Origin: Babesia bovis T2Bo
Taxonomy: Eukaryota; Apicomplexa; Aconoidasida; Piroplasmida; Babesiidae
Reading direction: 5' to 3'
NCBI RefSeq assembly: GCF_000165395.2
Contig: NC_067396.1
Coordinates: 1,116,001-1,180,000 of the forward strand
Length of the DNA stretch: 64,000 nt
This document shows positions 8,489 through 19,894 of this stretch, piece by piece. Both the position numbers and the translations under genes were made by a program. The notes beneath the pieces were generated by a model. That model was not told the DNA's origin. It did not search any database and worked only from the letters and a program-made list of their open reading frames with translations. The stretch's first letter is position 1. Each line of letters opens with the position of its first letter.

Positions 8489-11400
8489 TCAATCTAGTGG
8501 ATCGCTGCGGCGGAAGCCGCCGAACGCAACGTTAGAAGCCCCTCCTGACGACGTTGCACTGCTGCCCAGCAGTGTGTTTACATTGAATCCAGAGGGCTTT
8601 ACATTGTTATCAGTTTGGAAGGAGCCTGTTTTGAACCCCGATAGGCCTGTGAATCCACCCGTGGCGGGCGCATTCCCAAACCCGCTAGACCCGAAAGGGC
8701 TTGTTGTAATACCAAATGAATTCTTGTTTCCCTGCGATAGTGCTAAATCCGTAAACGTCATTGTAGAACCTGACGCATAAGTTGCGAAGCTAGTGGTTTG
8801 ATTAGTACTCGGTAGCGGTATTTGGGGTCCTGTGTCTAATTTCAGTGTTCCCGATGCTCCAATATCACTGAATGAATAACTTTGATGCTGCAATACACCA
8901 TTATTGGAAAGAGGTGACACTTGACCAAATGAACTTACAGAATCGCCTAATTGCTTTGGAGCATCCAACTTGAAACCAGATCCCGTAAAATCTGTTTTCG
9001 ATGCATCACTATTTATCACGCTACTGGAGAAAAAAGAGTTATGACCCGATACACTACTTTTTTCAGTAGCCTTTCCGATATTGGCACTATTCAATGAGAA
9101 TGTTACGTTAAGGTCATCTGTGTTTGTCTTGTCATTATGTTTTCCTGTATCTGATTTCTCCTTGAATAAGCTACCATCTGTGTGCTTACCAAATATACCA
9201 GTAGATTCCACTACATTGTCCGATATTTGCGATTTAGTTGTATTGGACATTAACTCCTTGCTGTGGTCTGATTTGGTTGATTCAACCGTTATTGACTGTG
9301 TATTCATTGGTTTATCAATGGATACACCTTTGCTAAAAGAAAAACCAGATGTACTACCCGTTGACGTCATTGCGGAACTTGGCCCGAAAAGTGGTTTCAC
9401 GTCACTTGGGTACTTTACACTGGAATTGAATGTGTCATCGGAATATATAGTTCCCAATGTTGACGTGCCCTCACTTTTTAATGCCTTATCTGATTTCGAG
9501 AGTACTCGTTTTGCCAATGCATCATAGTTAGTATACACTGGACCACCATGCTTGTATTCTATTGGATCGCAATTGCTGTCACTGACTGTAGTTGCTCTCA
9601 ATTGATTGATTAAGTTATCTATATCGGCTTTTACATTATCATTTGGGATCAATACTTCTTCACGTAATGGTCGACTATTGTATACTGGTACTTTTTGCAA
9701 TATCCTTTCATTTTCGAGCTTATCTAGCATCTCTTCATATTGATCCAATTTCTTGTTTATGCACAGCAAACGTTCATTCATTGAATTTATTGCATTTTCT
9801 AGCTCATCCAGTGGTACTTCTATTTTCTTAGACCTTATTTTAGTCGTGAACAAATCCATAAGTTGGTGTCGTATCTGGGTAGTATCAATTTGTGGGCTAA
9901 CATCATCAGGTGTCAATATTGCTACATCATTTACTCCCTTATTAAGGGTCTCTACGATATCAGCCTGAATATTTTTTATGGAATTTATTTCTTCGGTCCA
10001 TTCATTTGTTTTTGGGGGTATGAACTCAATCTTGGGACTGTCATCCATCTGTTCAATTTCCTGTAGATGCTGCTCAAACAACTGGAATGTATTGCACAGC
10101 ATTTCAATTAGCCTCATTCTTTGTAGTTGTATATTGGTTTCAACATTTAATTTCAGATAATCCTTGATACCATTTCTATAGATATCATCGATCAGTGCAC
10201 TATCCTTACTGGTGGGAACTCCCGATGGTTCCATCAACTCATCGATACTGTTTTTACGACTAATGCCCTTCAGGATAAAATCACTCTTCTGTGTCTTGTC
10301 AAGGTAACCAGTAAAAAATGACTCGCTATGTGTTACCCGTGGCATATCCAATGTAGAATGACCTACGGCAGTAGAGGACACCGATACACTAGACACATAG
10401 TTCTCAACGGTCAATGACGCTTCCATGTTAAACATTCCGAAACTACTTGTTTTCTCTACTTTTACCTCTGGAACACCGGTTTCCGTTATTTTAGCCGCTT
10501 TATATCTTTGGAACCTAGAATAATGTTGTCCTTCAAGGCCATCAATCAATGTGGGTAGCTTTTCAATTTCGTTTGACTGCTGGTCTATTGACCATATATC
10601 AGCGTAATTGAGTGTAACCTTGGAGCATCCCTGTGACATTAGGAATACGCAAGGGTTAGTCAACAGTGGTGAGTCCACATCGCAGTTTTTGCGATACACT
10701 GTATCCCGATATGATGTGCATATTACCAGTTCCGTTGGATAGCAATCTATATCCACGGTTTCCAATCCGCAACCTTCCTTCATATTCAATACGTGCCATT
10801 GATTATCAGGCACTAGATTTGGGTGGTTCGACATTATGACCACCATGGTTGACCAGTTGGACATTGCAAACAGGCATTGCCACTTGTCCACCCACATGAA
10901 TTCCATGGCAACATTTTCTTCACTAGGCGTTAGATATAGCTCGTTGAATGCGTAGTGAATCGTTTGTGGATCGTTCAAATATTCACAAAACAGGATTAGG
11001 GAATCCTGATTATCTATGACAATCCCTATAGCTACTAGGCCATCTCTAAGCAAATGACACCCCGCCACGTGTGTCACCTGGCTATCATCATATCCTTCTG
11101 GCAACTCGACCTTAGTGAATCCAGTGTCTGACGGCACATCATCAAACACTTGCACGTAGATAGCATCCTGGAATCGGCACACTGCATGGCTACCATTGGT
11201 ACCCATATCTGACAAACAACTGCATTTATCCAATAGTGTCCTTATAGAACCAGTTAATGACACTGAGTAAAGGCCTTCATCACTGCATAATACCAAAATA
11301 CAATTTTTACTCCAGGTGCATCTCACGATGCGGTCATTAAAATGTGCCTCGGATGTAAAGGTGCCAATTGAGAAGTCATATATATCGATATCATTAATCG

Positions 11401-11689
11401 ACTGTATTGCCAAGCAGTTGCGTTCAGTGTTGATCAATATTTTTTCAATCTCCCTAGTGCACTCTATGCGATCAAGTAGATGTTGGCTATATGCCTCATT
11501 GCTTACTACACTGGATGCAAAGGCACTTAACTTGTAGATATACAACGTCTTGCATTGTCCAACAAACAACAGATCGTGTATATTCGACACTTGTATGTGT
11601 ACTTGGTGTTCATGGAATCCAAAATCAACCTCAGGTCCATGTTGGAACATGAGTCCTTCACAGTCGTCTATCGCTTCCAGTTCTGACAT
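8489..11689 (-). CDS. FG-repeat nucleoporin, Nup214/Nup159-like
   Basis: A 1,066-residue single-exon product with a three-part layout. Residues ~1-390 are beta-rich blades typical of a beta-propeller. Residues ~510-690 are helical with heptads (for example DELENAINSMNERLLCINKKL). Residues ~700-1066 are a Ser/Thr/Asn-rich tail with phenylalanine-glycine units (SSFGQ, SGFGN, GGFTG, FGGF). Propeller, coiled coil and FG tail in this order match the cytoplasmic nucleoporin Nup214/Nup159, which docks the mRNA-export helicase Dbp5. Orthology is inferred from architecture. Its start codon lies 32 nt inside the end of the adrenodoxin reductase gene on the same strand. Confidence 0.7.
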   Translation of the reverse strand: MSELEAIDDCEGLMFQHGPEVDFGFHEHQVHIQVSNIHDLLFVGQCKTLYIYKLSAFASSVVSNEAYSQHLLDRIECTREIEKILINTERNCLAIQSINDIDIYDFSIGTFTSEAHFNDRIVRCTWSKNCILVLCSDEGLYSVSLTGSIRTLLDKCSCLSDMGTNGSHAVCRFQDAIYVQVFDDVPSDTGFTKVELPEGYDDSQVTHVAGCHLLRDGLVAIGIVIDNQDSLILFCEYLNDPQTIHYAFNELYLTPSEENVAMEFMWVDKWQCLFAMSNWSTMVVIMSNHPNLVPDNQWHVLNMKEGCGLETVDIDCYPTELVICTSYRDTVYRKNCDVDSPLLTNPCVFLMSQGCSKVTLNYADIWSIDQQSNEIEKLPTLIDGLEGQHYSRFQRYKAAKITETGVPEVKVEKTSSFGMFNMEASLTVENYVSSVSVSSTAVGHSTLDMPRVTHSESFFTGYLDKTQKSDFILKGISRKNSIDELMEPSGVPTSKDSALIDDIYRNGIKDYLKLNVETNIQLQRMRLIEMLCNTFQLFEQHLQEIEQMDDSPKIEFIPPKTNEWTEEINSIKNIQADIVETLNKGVNDVAILTPDDVSPQIDTTQIRHQLMDLFTTKIRSKKIEVPLDELENAINSMNERLLCINKKLDQYEEMLDKLENERILQKVPVYNSRPLREEVLIPNDNVKADIDNLINQLRATTVSDSNCDPIEYKHGGPVYTNYDALAKRVLSKSDKALKSEGTSTLGTIYSDDTFNSSVKYPSDVKPLFGPSSAMTSTGSTSGFSFSKGVSIDKPMNTQSITVESTKSDHSKELMSNTTKSQISDNVVESTGIFGKHTDGSLFKEKSDTGKHNDKTNTDDLNVTFSLNSANIGKATEKSSVSGHNSFFSSSVINSDASKTDFTGSGFKLDAPKQLGDSVSSFGQVSPLSNNGVLQHQSYSFSDIGASGTLKLDTGPQIPLPSTNQTTSFATYASGSTMTFTDLALSQGNKNSFGITTSPFGSSGFGNAPATGGFTGLSGFKTGSFQTDNNVKPSGFNVNTLLGSSATSSGGASNVAFGGFRRSDPLD

Positions 11690-13324
11690 GTTTATATCTG
11701 GGATCTGACATGAATAAATCTACTATATCCTCTTCCACTGGGAAATCGAATGTTGTGTTGGCAATAATACGCGATAGGGCAACAGTGGCAGCCAGTGTGT
11801 TTGACAGGTCACCCTTCCCGTTGGTAGCAAACCATCCACAGCTAAACACGCGTTTATTATCTACCAGGGGCAACAACCGCTTCGCTTCCTGTGTTCTATC
11901 AAACCCAACGCACTTTATTAGCATATCGCAATCTATAGCTAATTTTTGGCCACTGGCGTACGCTATTCCTTGTTCATTCAACTTGTTTATATCCAGTACA
12001 AGCTGGGTTATAGGATATCTCCTGTTTGGTCTATCTATGCTACCAGGTTCCGATGATAATATAGACCTCGTATTACACTCCCTATCCAATTGACTTATCA
12101 CGGAGTGTACGGATCTATAAAAGTCAAATTTTAACAGTCGGTGATTCGGGGTATCACGTAGTTTAGAGGCATTATCAGCTGATCGTTTGAAGAGATCTAT
12201 CTTCCTTTGGATAGCTCGAGTAACGCTACGCTCTGTTTGATTCAACTTATCTAGGTTTTCTGGGTCAGTATAACATATAAAGTGTCTAGAATCCAGTATC
12301 TTCCTTACTTCAGCGTTGCTGAATGACGATTCTATAATACCTCGTCTTCCTAGGATATCTACCTTTTGTATTTTTACCCCTTTTCTATGTTTCAAATAAT
12401 CCTTGTTTATATCAGTTGATTCTAATTCCTCGGGTGGTGTCAGCAGTATTCGGGCAATGTCTAAGGATACATTACCATTACCGATGACTGATACGTTTAT
12501 CGGTCTGTTAATTGCTTCTAGTAGTTCGAAGTACCTCTTGACGTCCTCCGTCGCTTCTGGGTGTCCGTTGTACCAGCGTACTAAATCAAGTGCATCAAAC
12601 ACCCCTTTGGCATCATCGCCGGGTATTGGAAAATCCTTTGAAACTTCAGATCCACAGGCCAGTATGCATACGTGATAGTACTTCAGCAATTCCTCAATAC
12701 CTATATCGTAACCCTGAAATATATAAAGATATGCTATATATACGTACTATCACATAGTTCTATAACACTTTATATGTATATGCCACATGAGGTAAATATC
12801 TCTAGCACTTGTTAACAGAGATCTATAGCAATCCTTGCTACACTAACAACACAATTGCATCGGGGAGAACGATCTATATTAATCACTTTAAACCAGATAA
12901 TGAAGCAATACATGTTTTGGGTTAAGAAATACTACAGTGGACATATGTTGAGTTCTATAGATCCCATGGAATCAAATGGTAAAATGAAATAGACATAACG
13001 CCAGACATGAAAAAAAACACAAATGTGTGCAACAGTACTCCAGTATAATATACTAAATGACCGGTATTACTGCATCGCGTCAACAAACCAACTTACCACT
13101 CGTATATTGTAGAAAAACCGCTCTTGTATACTATCTAGTAGATTACGTGCGTTATCTCGTATAGAAAGTGAATCTGGCGCTACACCGTATCGTAAAAGTC
13201 CCAATGGATGTGGCAACCGTTCGAATAAATCTATTCGCGCACCAGGTAACACACGGCCACGTAGATTCTTTGCTAGATATAGACCACAAGCACCTGCACC
13301 TACTATTGCAATTCGTGTGAACAT
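11658..13324 (-). CDS. Adrenodoxin/ferredoxin-NADP+ reductase, mitochondrial type
   Basis: Exons (minus): 13324-13097 and 12713-11658, joined in phase 0 across a 383-nt intron to give 427 residues. The enzyme passes electrons from NADPH to a [2Fe-2S] ferredoxin used in mitochondrial Fe-S cluster assembly. Visible marks are the FAD-binding GAGACG at residues 9-14, 'PHPLGLLRYGVAPD', the NADP-binding 'VIGNGNVSLDIARILL', the 'ILGRRG' block, and 'CGWFATNGKGDLSNTLAATVA' near the C-terminus. There is no N-terminal presequence: the protein begins directly at the Rossmann strand. The start is 6 nt after the TRAPPC10 stop, and the 3' end overlaps the nucleoporin start by 32 nt. Confidence 0.85.
12714..13096 (-). 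other. Unusually long (383 nt) intron of the adrenodoxin reductase gene
   Basis: The donor is GTAAGT and the acceptor TTTCAG. The flanking exons join at a point where the family alignment has no gap, so no coding exon appears to be missing. The intron is AT-rich with stops in all frames. It is about ten times the usual intron length in this window. Confidence 0.7.
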
Positions 13325-13330
13325 ATTATG

Positions 13331-16300
13331 TTAACAATTTGGCACGCTTAGGAGGAAAATCTCCTTATGTAAGGGTGGGCAGTTGAGCCTACGGAAGTCC
13401 AGAGTCGGTAGCACTGCCATTGCGATTTGCTTTAATGGTCTTATTTCCATTTTAAATCGTAATTGTGCTATTTCTCCGCATTTTAGAGATTGATTTCTCC
13501 CGTGTATCGGTCCTTCTACGATCCAATGATCGCTAACGTCCATTTCGTAATCGAAGGACACGAGATCCCTTGTTGCTCTTAGTACTATTCTGGCGTCGAA
13601 TGGAATTCCTGGGAAGCAGTGTGGCGGCGTTTGGTAGTCTATGACTACATCTGTTGGTCCTGATTGTGGTACAGTGAAACTGTACTGCAGAACGTCTGAT
13701 AAGCGCTCTAGTCCGTTAGTATCCGAGCCACTGTGATGCTGGCACCTGTGTCTGAAAATGCGATAGTTGACTATAACTTGCTTTTGGTAATTATGTTCTG
13801 TATACGGAATAGAATCTAGAACAGCACTTCCAGGTGTTACACTCTGTTTGGATGTACTTGGTTCCGATTGTGTGTTTCTTATATGCCCATTTGTAGTAGT
13901 TAGTTGCTCAATCATTTCTGGGCGCATAATGTCCTGCGTATCCGTGTTCATATTATCCTTGTCTAATCTTTGGGGGACCATAGCTAACTTCCCTTGTGAT
14001 TGGTAGCTTGTATGCTCCGTGACAAATGTTCTATTTGTATCCAAGCGTTCCCCTGAGGAGGCAGACTCCTGGCTACCAGTTTTATTCAAAACGTCGCTGA
14101 ATGTACTTTCCGAGGACACCACCTTCGAACTCATTTGTGTGTTAATTGACAGATTGTCTATTGACACATCGTCCGTGTTGCATACAGAGTCACTCCTTGA
14201 CTTTGCAAGGTTATGCTCTAAGCTGATATAGTATTTAGATGACGGTTCCAGTAGTGTGGGCTCGTTGACTAGTACCTTGTCATCTACGTAAACGGACTCC
14301 ACTAGGGTATAGTATGGCGCAATAGCTTGGAGTATTATATCTGTATTGCCAATTTGAGTGGCCATGACTTCCCTGCAGAATGGCGGCAATACTGTAAACA
14401 CCAGGTTGGTATCAGCACGTATTTCATCTTCGTAAACAGTGACACATTGTTTTATATCATCGGATAAAATGGGTCCTATAGTAACCGGGACGCATATAAT
14501 ATGGTTACACAATTTACCTTCACCAATTTCTAGGACTAATCCTTCTGTTGTATTCTCCACGTGTACCATTGTATTTCTAACTCCCTGTGAGTATAGACAT
14601 ATTTTATCCAGGTCGTATTCAAAGCCGCCACCTGATATAACAATCTTACCCCCTGTAAATGCTGCCACTTGGTAGCATATGTAATTACATACCCCTTTGA
14701 GGACTACCGGTTCGCAATTAGCGCACGATGTTGCGCATGGGTATGCACATACCTCTATGCAATTCTCAGGTCCATCAAATATAAACTGTGTAGGTAACAT
14801 GAGGCAGGGCAGTATATGTGGCGATCTGATTTGTTTCTTAACGCACTTAACAACTTGGTTAATGATATCCAGTGGTATTGGTGTACCTGGTTTTTGCATG
14901 GTCTCATATTCGGTACTGTTGATTACTATTGTATCCAGTAGGTAATTAGCCGTTGACCTGAATGTATGCTTCAGGTCAAACTGATTAAGTCCCTTGTATA
15001 ATCTAATTCCTGGCAAGCTGATCTCCTCGGTTGCGTACGAATTACTATATACATCCTCACCTTCATTGCGTTCTTCACGTAGAATTAATTTTACACTGGC
15101 TTCCTTGACTTCTTGGTTTATATAGATATTCAGCTTGATCCTGGATGTCAACGAGTTGTACTTAACTTGTTGGCCATATACTCCAGACATATTGAGTCTT
15201 CCAGCTCCAATGTTAATCTTCGCTGCAGCCAGGGCACGCAGGTACATATTAACCGATTCTTCCAATGTAGACATCGGGGTTAAACACAGATTAGGGCCAA
15301 TCACTACTTTGTCCATGTTGGCATGAAGTGCGTCCTGTATAATGTTCATATAGGCTCCTAGGTTAGGATAAGGTTCATAAGCACCTATCCAGGCATAAGT
15401 GGATATACTGGTAGTGCCTAAATTAATTCCCCAACCTAGTTGGTTGCAGTCCTTGGTAATCGACGCCAGAGCATTGCGGTCTTGTATAGCCGTTGCGATA
15501 ACGTTAGCAAACCTCGGCAGGTCACCCTGTGAGAAGTTGACTGCACTGCATTCTACAGTTTCCTTTATGAGTTCATTTTGCGTGGTAGGTTCTTGTAGTT
15601 TTTGCCAGAGCTGTGCTTCGATAGTTCGATAATCTTTGTAACACTCCTGATCGGTGTTGTAATCCCCTATGTTAAGGGTCTCATTTCTCTCTATGAGCCT
15701 GGATAGCTTGAGTGCAACTTTGTAGGCCAACGTGTTCATTAATCCAATGTACCGTTTCATCATCTTGAATACGTTCACGTGCTTTACGCACTCTACATCA
15801 CTCAGGGTAATGCACTTTGGCGATATGAGTGATTTTGCTCCTGGCATGTTAGTGTAACTTACATAGGACCACTCAGACTCCGTACCACGGTTAACTTCCT
15901 GGAAACTAGAGCTTTGTCTCCGGTGTCTCAGTGAGAATGACGCCCGTGACTGGCTTCTTGAGGTACCAGTGCTGGCATTAAACATATCCCCAATCTCATC
16001 AGTTGAATTTACACAGTCGTAGATATACTGGATAGCAGTATGGATAAATGTGAGTAACCACAGTAGTGGCCTTACACTGCCCAATTCACTGCATACACCA
16101 AGGAACAGCATTGTTGAATCCAGTAACAAATCACATGTCTGGGTCAGTGACTGTAGGTTACTTTGTCTTTGTAATACCCGCGCAGTACTTGCGCAAAAGT
16201 ACTGGTATATCTCAAACAGACTAGCTTCCTGTCGAAGACGATAGCCAGTTTTTACACAGAATATATACGGTGTAATGACAAAATCCGCTGTTGATATCCT

Positions 16301-17159
16301 GGAGAACAAATCAGTTTGCTTTATGGAGTCAACCATATGCAGGTAGCCCTGGGCAGCAATGTCCAACGACCCGAACTTGCTGTATATGCGTAGTACGGCA
16401 TCGTGAAACATGTATTGCTGCAGCTGGTCAGGTGGGTGTTTCTTCGATATGTATCCCAAAGCTTCTGTCATACGTGTGCACACTGATGTCGATATGCAGT
16501 CACTCATGACCTGGTGTAGGCTTTCCCAGTTTTTGGATGATCCGGTGTCATCCCCTTCCGCGGAATCAACATCCTCCATGGGTGTACCGCTTCCTGTTAG
16601 CACCGGCAGTCCCAGCATGGGCACTAAGCAGAAGCGGTACTGACTCACTGACAGCGTCGCCAATAGTGACCTAATCTTCTGTATTGTTTTTACATTGGCC
16701 TTTTGCTGATTATCCTTATCCTTGTTGCAAATACCATATATTATAGTGATGCCACTTGATTTATACTGCGTGACAAAGTTTTTAAAGTCACTACGCACCT
16801 TAGTTTTGAAGAACTCATAGTCCATGGGTGGTAGTATATACAGGTGTAAATACGGCTTCTCGGAGCTGAACACATCAGCCGCAGGCTTCTGTCTATTGGG
16901 GTCATTAACAGCCTTTATATAGGTACAGTAGAAGCTTGCATTGTCCAGGAAGGCCCCTGTTATTCCCGGTATTAGCTTTTCATACTTTTTCTGGTGGCTT
17001 CCATTTATTTTCTTGGCGTTTACTTTTAGCGGCAGGATGTCTAACATGTTAGAGCGGATCTCCTCCCATACTTGGAATGGGTCTGTGTTGCTATAGACTA
17101 GTTGCTATAAACTAACCTGTATAGGTTACAGCCACTTCTTCCAAGGGATGTACATTCAT
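13331..17159 (-). CDS. TRAPPII complex subunit, TRAPPC10/Trs130-like
   Basis: Exons (minus): 17159-17117 and 17082-13331, with a 34-nt intron. The product is 1,264 residues. The first exon matters: it restores 'DPFQVWEEIRSN...LPLK', the conserved start of TRAPPC10 proteins (Asp-Pro-x-x-Val-Trp, then Leu-Pro-Leu-Lys). This is followed by 'PYLHLYI', a long helical middle with a TPR-like stretch (YSKFGSLDIAAQGYLHMV), and a beta-rich C-terminal half. TRAPPII is a Golgi Rab exchange/tethering complex. Starting at the downstream ATG 17047 would lose the family's N-terminal signature. The stop is 6 nt before the adrenodoxin reductase start. A ~300-nt divergent promoter separates it from uS14. Confidence 0.72.
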
Positions 17160-17459
17160 CTTGTATGTGTAATCCAGCAGATGCCATGGGATTAACAACT
17201 GGTACAGATTGTATACTGAAGTATTATACACGGAATCATTTTTATGACTAATATACTTAATTGTGGCTTATATATACAGTTAGTAGGTAACCAATAAACA
17301 ACGTTGGATGTGCAGCCCCGTGATGTGTACCTTAAATTGGGTATCCGAATCCAAGTACTAATGGATAAATCTCGTTACGCAATAGTCCAAAATATTTGTT
17401 ATGTGTATCGTAGATGGTACCTTTAGATAAGCTTGTCATCTGATTGGTGATTATCGCAC
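17160..17459. promoter_or_regulatory. Divergent promoter region between TRAPPC10-like and uS14 genes
   Basis: 300 bases between two genes transcribed away from each other. AT-rich and without open frames. No specific element could be named. Confidence 0.4.
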
Positions 17460-18252
17460 ATGAGATGTTTCATGATTCTAGTATTATACGGTTTCCTAGG
17501 GCACCAAGTTCAATTGTGCAGCTGTGCTTCATCTTGTAGAATTCATAGTACTGGATTCTTGAATCCAGGGAAAGCGGATATTCAATACTATGCCCCTAAA
17601 GCTAGACTAGCTAGGTGCCGTATGTCTTCTGGAGATGACGACATACCTCCTTATAACCTGGACCCTCGTATAATCGAGGCTCAGGTGTTGCATTACGGTC
17701 CCGAGATACCCGGTGAGCTTTGGCAGCGACCTTGTCGTCCACCTGGCTTTGTTGGTTACAAGGGGAGTAGGTTTTTGCATTGTCTAGTAACACTCTTTGC
17801 AGTGTCAGCGGAATTCAGGTACTGCAGGCCTGATAGGGCTATAATGTCGCGTATGATGCGCAGGCGCTATAAGCATGTAAGTTAGTCTACAGGTTCTAGT
17901 GCATCTCTCTTGGTGATATAGTCTGTCAGTATACATGTAACTCCTGTGTGATTCATATATATACTAGGTGCTTTACAAGCACGTGAGGGCGAAGTACAAG
18001 GAGTATATCCGCAATGCGCGCAATAACGGGGAGTTGATATATTGGCAGGCCAAGTTGGACTCGCTGCCTCGTGACTCCTCGTTGACCAGATACAATCGCA
18101 TCTGTATGCTGACAGGTATGGTCATGTATATCTAGTCAATATGAACAGGTCGTACCAGGGCTGTTAGCAGGCTAGTCGGGTTAACCCGGCACCAATTCAG
18201 GAAGTTTGCCTATAAGGGCTTGATCCCTGGTATTAAACGTGCTAATTGGTGA
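17460..18252 (+). CDS. rps14: Bacterial-type ribosomal protein uS14, probably apicoplast-targeted
   Basis: Exons: 17460-17766, 17803-17876, 17968-18115, 18149-18252, giving 210 residues. The C-terminal ~95 residues are uS14: a basic helix (KHVRAKYKEYIRNARN), then 'LDSLPRDSSLTRYNRICMLTGR', then 'VGLTRHQFRKFAYKGLIPGIKRANW', the zinc-less bacterial/organelle form. The N-terminus has a signal-peptide-like segment (MRCFMILVLYGFLGH) and a long leader, as in nucleus-encoded apicoplast proteins. The first intron (36 nt, GTAGGT...TTGCAG) is divisible by three and has no stop. Read through, it would insert an out-of-place hydrophobic dozen residues. The mitochondrion is an alternative destination. Confidence 0.82.
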
Positions 18253-18274
18253 TAACTTAGATATTTAACGTGTG

Positions 18275-19894
18275 TTAGAGATAGGTATCAGTTTGCTTGC
18301 CGTACAGTGTTATTTCACGTGGCGCATGGTTGGCTTTTTTCACGAAGTCCTTGCTTAGTTGGACCACTATTACCGTCATGTTGTCGCATCCTACACCCTC
18401 GCTTTCGCTAGGGTTACTGGATAAGCACTCGTCGCAAAGTTCCTCGCACACCTTTGCCAGGAAGGTACTGTCATCTGGCTTTTTGCCGTCTGGGTAGTCC
18501 TCGGCATTCTGCTCGTGGTCCACGAGGCGAGAGCGCACAAAGTCTATAACCTGCTGGTTACTCTTGCAATCCCAAATACCGTCGCAGGCCAGGACAACGA
18601 ACTCATCCTGGTCAGTCAATGGGCATATTCTCACATCGGGCATTGCTGATATGCGCTGTTCTGCGGGTGGCAGCGTTAGATCCTGCTTGAAAGTCAGGTC
18701 ACCTAACGACCTGCTGAGGTTAAGGTTACCATCTACCCTCCCGTTGGTTACAGACCCACCGGCTCTTCGGATACGTTCACCCTCTTCGCGGAGGTGCGGC
18801 TTGTGATCATGGGATAGTGGCACTGCACGGCCTCCACGGCACAGTACCGCGCGGGAGTCGCCTGCATTGGCCACTAGGATAGCTGGTGTCTCTCCACCGA
18901 GGACCACCATGACAACTGATGTCGAACCACATCCATAGGCTGGATTGGGTCCTTCTCCGTCCATAATGGGCTCCGCCTCCACTTCAAAGTCTTCCTCAGG
19001 TTGGCAGTCGCCTGATGTCATTGACTCATCTTCGTTGACGCTGCGTGTTACCATATGGTCGGCATCAGGGTCCTCGGTGAAATTATCAGAATCCGAGCTG
19101 CCTGGGTACGCGGCCTCGTGGCGCTTCGACGCCACGTTGTAGCTGGCATCGCTATCATCCATGGAATCCTCATCTTCCGGTTTTGCCTCTGCATGACCCT
19201 CGGGCTCGTTGTACATCTCCAGGTAGTCGGGGTCCGTACCACTCTTGGGGTGGAAGCTAAACTGCTCGCGCAACAACCTTTGAGTCTGCTGTTCGATTAA
19301 GCGTAACGTTTGTTGCCTATTTGGCATTCTTTCTGGGAGTAGTACCTTGAACAAAGACGAATCGTGATGGAGTATGGGTTCATTTGGGTTTTCACTACGA
19401 TTGCGCTCGTTTATAGCTAATAATGCATGTTCAGTATCTGGTTTCTGTAGCTCTTCGTCTACCTTGAGGAAAGCAGATTGCAATGATTCCGCAACTACAG
19501 CGTGCGACTCATCAATAGTGTCCAAATTCTTCAATTCGACACCGTTACTCTCACGGAGCGCGTTATAACGTGCGATTTCACTTTTCAGCAGTACAGCAAA
19601 ATTCTCGGATACCCATTTGCTGACGCAGCTACCACCATGACCGTCAAAAACACCGTAAACGCCTATTAAATTGGCGTCTCGGCCATCACCACGCGACGGT
19701 GTGGTACTGCCGTCTTTCACGCTATCGGGGGATGCGCCCTCCCTGTACAAATCTGGGATTGCAAGATGCGCATCTTCCATGGATACACGCCAACCCTGCA
19801 TTGACGAGGCGCCATAGCGCGTAGTATGGGCGGAGAAGTTGCCGCCGTTGCAAGAGACCTTATCCGTCTTCGGACTGCTTAGATGAGCACCCAT
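18275..19894 (-). CDS. PP2C-family protein phosphatase, PPM1G-like, N-myristoylated
   Basis: A Mg/Mn-dependent Ser/Thr phosphatase. Starting at 19894 gives MGAHLSSPKTDK, an N-myristoylation-type start shared with PPM1G, followed by 'YGASSMQGWRVSMEDAH'. Using the upstream ATG at 20011 would bury this site behind 39 extra residues. Catalytic blocks are present in order: VFDGHGG (metal-binding Asp), 'NAGDSRAVLCRGGRAVPLSHDHKP', 'LSRSLGD', 'LACDGIWD' and 'CDNMTVIVV'. A ~150-residue acidic insert, rich in Glu, Asp and Ser, separates the first and second halves, as in PPM1G. The stop is 22 nt from the stop of the convergent uS14 gene. Confidence 0.88.
   Translation of the reverse strand: MGAHLSSPKTDKVSCNGGNFSAHTTRYGASSMQGWRVSMEDAHLAIPDLYREGASPDSVKDGSTTPSRGDGRDANLIGVYGVFDGHGGSCVSKWVSENFAVLLKSEIARYNALRESNGVELKNLDTIDESHAVVAESLQSAFLKVDEELQKPDTEHALLAINERNRSENPNEPILHHDSSLFKVLLPERMPNRQQTLRLIEQQTQRLLREQFSFHPKSGTDPDYLEMYNEPEGHAEAKPEDEDSMDDSDASYNVASKRHEAAYPGSSDSDNFTEDPDADHMVTRSVNEDESMTSGDCQPEEDFEVEAEPIMDGEGPNPAYGCGSTSVVMVVLGGETPAILVANAGDSRAVLCRGGRAVPLSHDHKPHLREEGERIRRAGGSVTNGRVDGNLNLSRSLGDLTFKQDLTLPPAEQRISAMPDVRICPLTDQDEFVVLACDGIWDCKSNQQVIDFVRSRLVDHEQNAEDYPDGKKPDDSTFLAKVCEELCDECLSSNPSESEGVGCDNMTVIVVQLSKDFVKKANHAPREITLYGKQTDTYL

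Noticed and set aside
17047..17047. ATG 17047 as the start of the TRAPPC10-like gene
   Set aside because: The frame upstream encodes the family's N-terminal signature, and a 34-nt intron links it to a better ATG at 17159.
13331..17159. Sec24/COPII coat component
   Set aside because: Considered first because of length and Pro-poor beta-rich C-terminus, but it lacks the zinc finger and gelsolin-like blocks. The N-terminal DPFQVW...LPLK and following blocks fit TRAPPC10.
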